Shown here piece after piece: positions 6,480 through 7,438 of a stretch of DNA of 7,438 nucleotides. Made by a program: the position numbers and the translations under genes. Location: NCBI GenBank assembly GCA_023132075.1, contig JAGLYT010000075.1, forward strand, positions 1 to 7,438, in the 5' to 3' direction. Position 1 is the first letter of the stretch. Every line of letters starts with the position of its first letter. The DNA is from a bacterium (GTDB lineage Bacteria > CBDUZB01 > JAGLHV01). Below the pieces are notes generated by a model, which saw only the letters and a list, made by a program, of their open reading frames with translations, ran no database searches and was not told where the DNA came from.

Positions 6480-7438
6480 ACCACAACCTCCTTATTTTGC
6501 TGAAGAATTTCTTCAAAACCTACCTGCTCCCAATAAAGGGGGCATCCCCCGTTACAAATAGCTAAATGCCGGCATTCTTTACATTTTTGGTGAGCAAAAC
6601 GCTTCTTCTGAAAAAATTCAAAATCCATACTTCTCCACACCTCTTTAAATCTGCCCTTCATCTCCAAAATCTTTCCCATTGGCTTAGGGAAACTGGAACA
6701 GGGAAGAATATTTCCGTCCGGGGCAATACTCAACAATCCATCACAAGCCGCACACCCTTTACTCCCCAATCCATGCACAATGGGATTAAAAATACACATT
6801 GGCGTAGGTGAATACCACATAAATTCCAATTCTAATTTTTTAGCATATTCAAAAACTTCTAAAACGACCTCTCCTATTTCCGAATAAGTTATTAAAACTT
6901 TATTCAAGTCCTTCAATGCCGAACCCTGCGGGGTGAGCATATTCATAGAAAAGCGGTCCATACCTAAATCTTTTACCGTATCTAAAATATTAAAAAGTTC
7001 TTCTTTATTCAAACGGGAAATAGTAGTATTGGTATGCACCCTGATTCCTGCTTTCTTTAAATGCATAAGTCCTTCAATCGTGAAAATAAAAGCACCGGAT
7101 TTTTGAACAATAGCATCATGTAAAACAGGATTCCCTCCTTCTAAACTAACCTGAGCGGAATCTAATCCCGCATCTTTAAAGGATTGGGCTTTTTCTTTAG
7201 TAATAAGCGTGGCATTAGTAATTAAATTAGTCCACATTTTTAACGATTTAGCAAAGCTAATTAACTCTTTAAGGTCATCCCGTAAGGTAGGCTCCCCCCC
7301 GGTGAAACTCACAGAGGGGACTTCTGCTTCATTTTTGATGATATTAAGTACTTCTTTAATTTCCTCTGTATTTATTTCTTCTCTGTTTTGCTTTTTAGTA
7401 CATCCACAGGAAGCATAGCAAAATTTACAAGCTAAATT
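6476..7438 (-). CDS. Radical SAM/SPASM-domain enzyme (N-terminus beyond window)
   Basis: The frame stays open to the window edge, so 320 residues are visible and the ATG-like start inside (7312) is internal. The fragment begins NLACKFCYASCGC. With a Cys expected just outside the window this would complete the CxxxCxxC motif that binds the SAM 4Fe-4S cluster. The SAM-binding TGGEP motif is at fragment residues 46-50, followed by TIM-barrel segments (NLITNAT, SAQVSLEGG, VHTNTTI). The C-terminal SPASM domain has Cys229, Cys232-X9-Gly-X4-Cys247 and then C-X2-C-X5-C-X3-C at 286-299, ligands for auxiliary Fe-S clusters. The protein ends 21 residues later without the usual final Cys. Family members modify peptides or proteins, activate sulfatases or act in cofactor synthesis (PqqE, anSME, AhbC/D). 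The substrate cannot be named here. No precursor peptide gene is visible in the window. Its stop overlaps the membrane protein start as GTGA, so both form one operon. An oxygen-sensitive cytoplasmic enzyme is expected. Confidence 0.95.
   Translation of the reverse strand, partial: NLACKFCYASCGCTKKQNREEINTEEIKEVLNIIKNEAEVPSVSFTGGEPTLRDDLKELISFAKSLKMWTNLITNATLITKEKAQSFKDAGLDSAQVSLEGGNPVLHDAIVQKSGAFIFTIEGLMHLKKAGIRVHTNTTISRLNKEELFNILDTVKDLGMDRFSMNMLTPQGSALKDLNKVLITYSEIGEVVLEVFEYAKKLELEFMWYSPTPMCIFNPIVHGLGSKGCAACDGLLSIAPDGNILPCSSFPKPMGKILEMKGRFKEVWRSMDFEFFQKKRFAHQKCKECRHLAICNGGCPLYWEQVGFEEILQQNKEVVV
6487..6493 (-). promoter_or_regulatory. Strong ribosome binding site for the GTG-started membrane protein
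   Basis: On the minus strand AAGGAGG, a full Shine-Dalgarno match, lies 7 bases before GTG at 6479. It sits inside the last codons of the radical SAM gene (Lys-Glu-Val) and fixes the start, because no ATG is close by. Confidence 0.85.

Noticed and set aside
6566-6811. Plus-strand ORFs opposite the radical SAM and membrane protein genes (also 5802-5984 and 7209-7418)
   Set aside because: They are shadows of minus-strand coding sequence with recognisable motifs on the true strand.
7294-7300. Seven-base C-run (G on the coding strand) inside the TGGEP codons as a contingency locus
   Set aside because: It results from Gly-Gly-Glu codons of an essential motif, and the frame is correct across it.
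7310-7312. Start of the radical SAM gene at the GTG in this position
   Set aside because: It lies just before the TGGEP motif, and the upstream open frame encodes the cluster-binding cysteines, so the real start is outside the window.

Overview
The window is AT-rich and densely coded, with Lys/Ile/Asn-rich proteins, clear Shine-Dalgarno sites and two GTG starts. An outer-membrane beta-barrel protein with a signal peptide indicates a diderm bacterium. The SPASM-type radical SAM enzyme suggests an anaerobe. The combination of a PorV/UPF0164-like barrel, a LamG protein with a FlgD/sorting-like C-terminus and low GC would fit an uncultured lineage such as Atribacterota, WOR-3 or Cloacimonadota. 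That placement is a guess from style only. No RNA gene, mobile element, CRISPR array or long repeat was seen.

Left part (1-1265, + strand): the 3' end of a secreted or surface protein with a LamG-like lectin fold, a second beta-rich domain and a C-terminal domain resembling FlgD Ig-like or type IX secretion (T9SS) sorting domains. A strong intrinsic terminator follows it.

Centre (1367-5481, + strand): a near-consensus sigma70-type promoter starts a compact three-gene operon. It encodes (i) a PorV/UPF0164-like outer-membrane barrel fused to a long lysine-rich TPR tail, (ii) a membrane histidine kinase with a Cache-like periplasmic sensor, and (iii) an OmpR-type response regulator. The first two genes overlap by 4 bases and the last two are 8 bases apart. 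The layout suggests that an envelope protein is made together with the system that senses its state or ligand. The neighbouring sorting-domain-like protein makes a secretion or surface-assembly link plausible but unproven.

Right part (5511-7438, - strand): a convergent pair joined by a 4-base GTGA overlap. The upstream gene is a radical SAM/SPASM enzyme whose N-terminus runs off the window. The downstream gene is an unrecognised four-helix membrane protein with a cytoplasmic C-terminal domain. The two operons face each other across only 29 bases with no convincing terminator.
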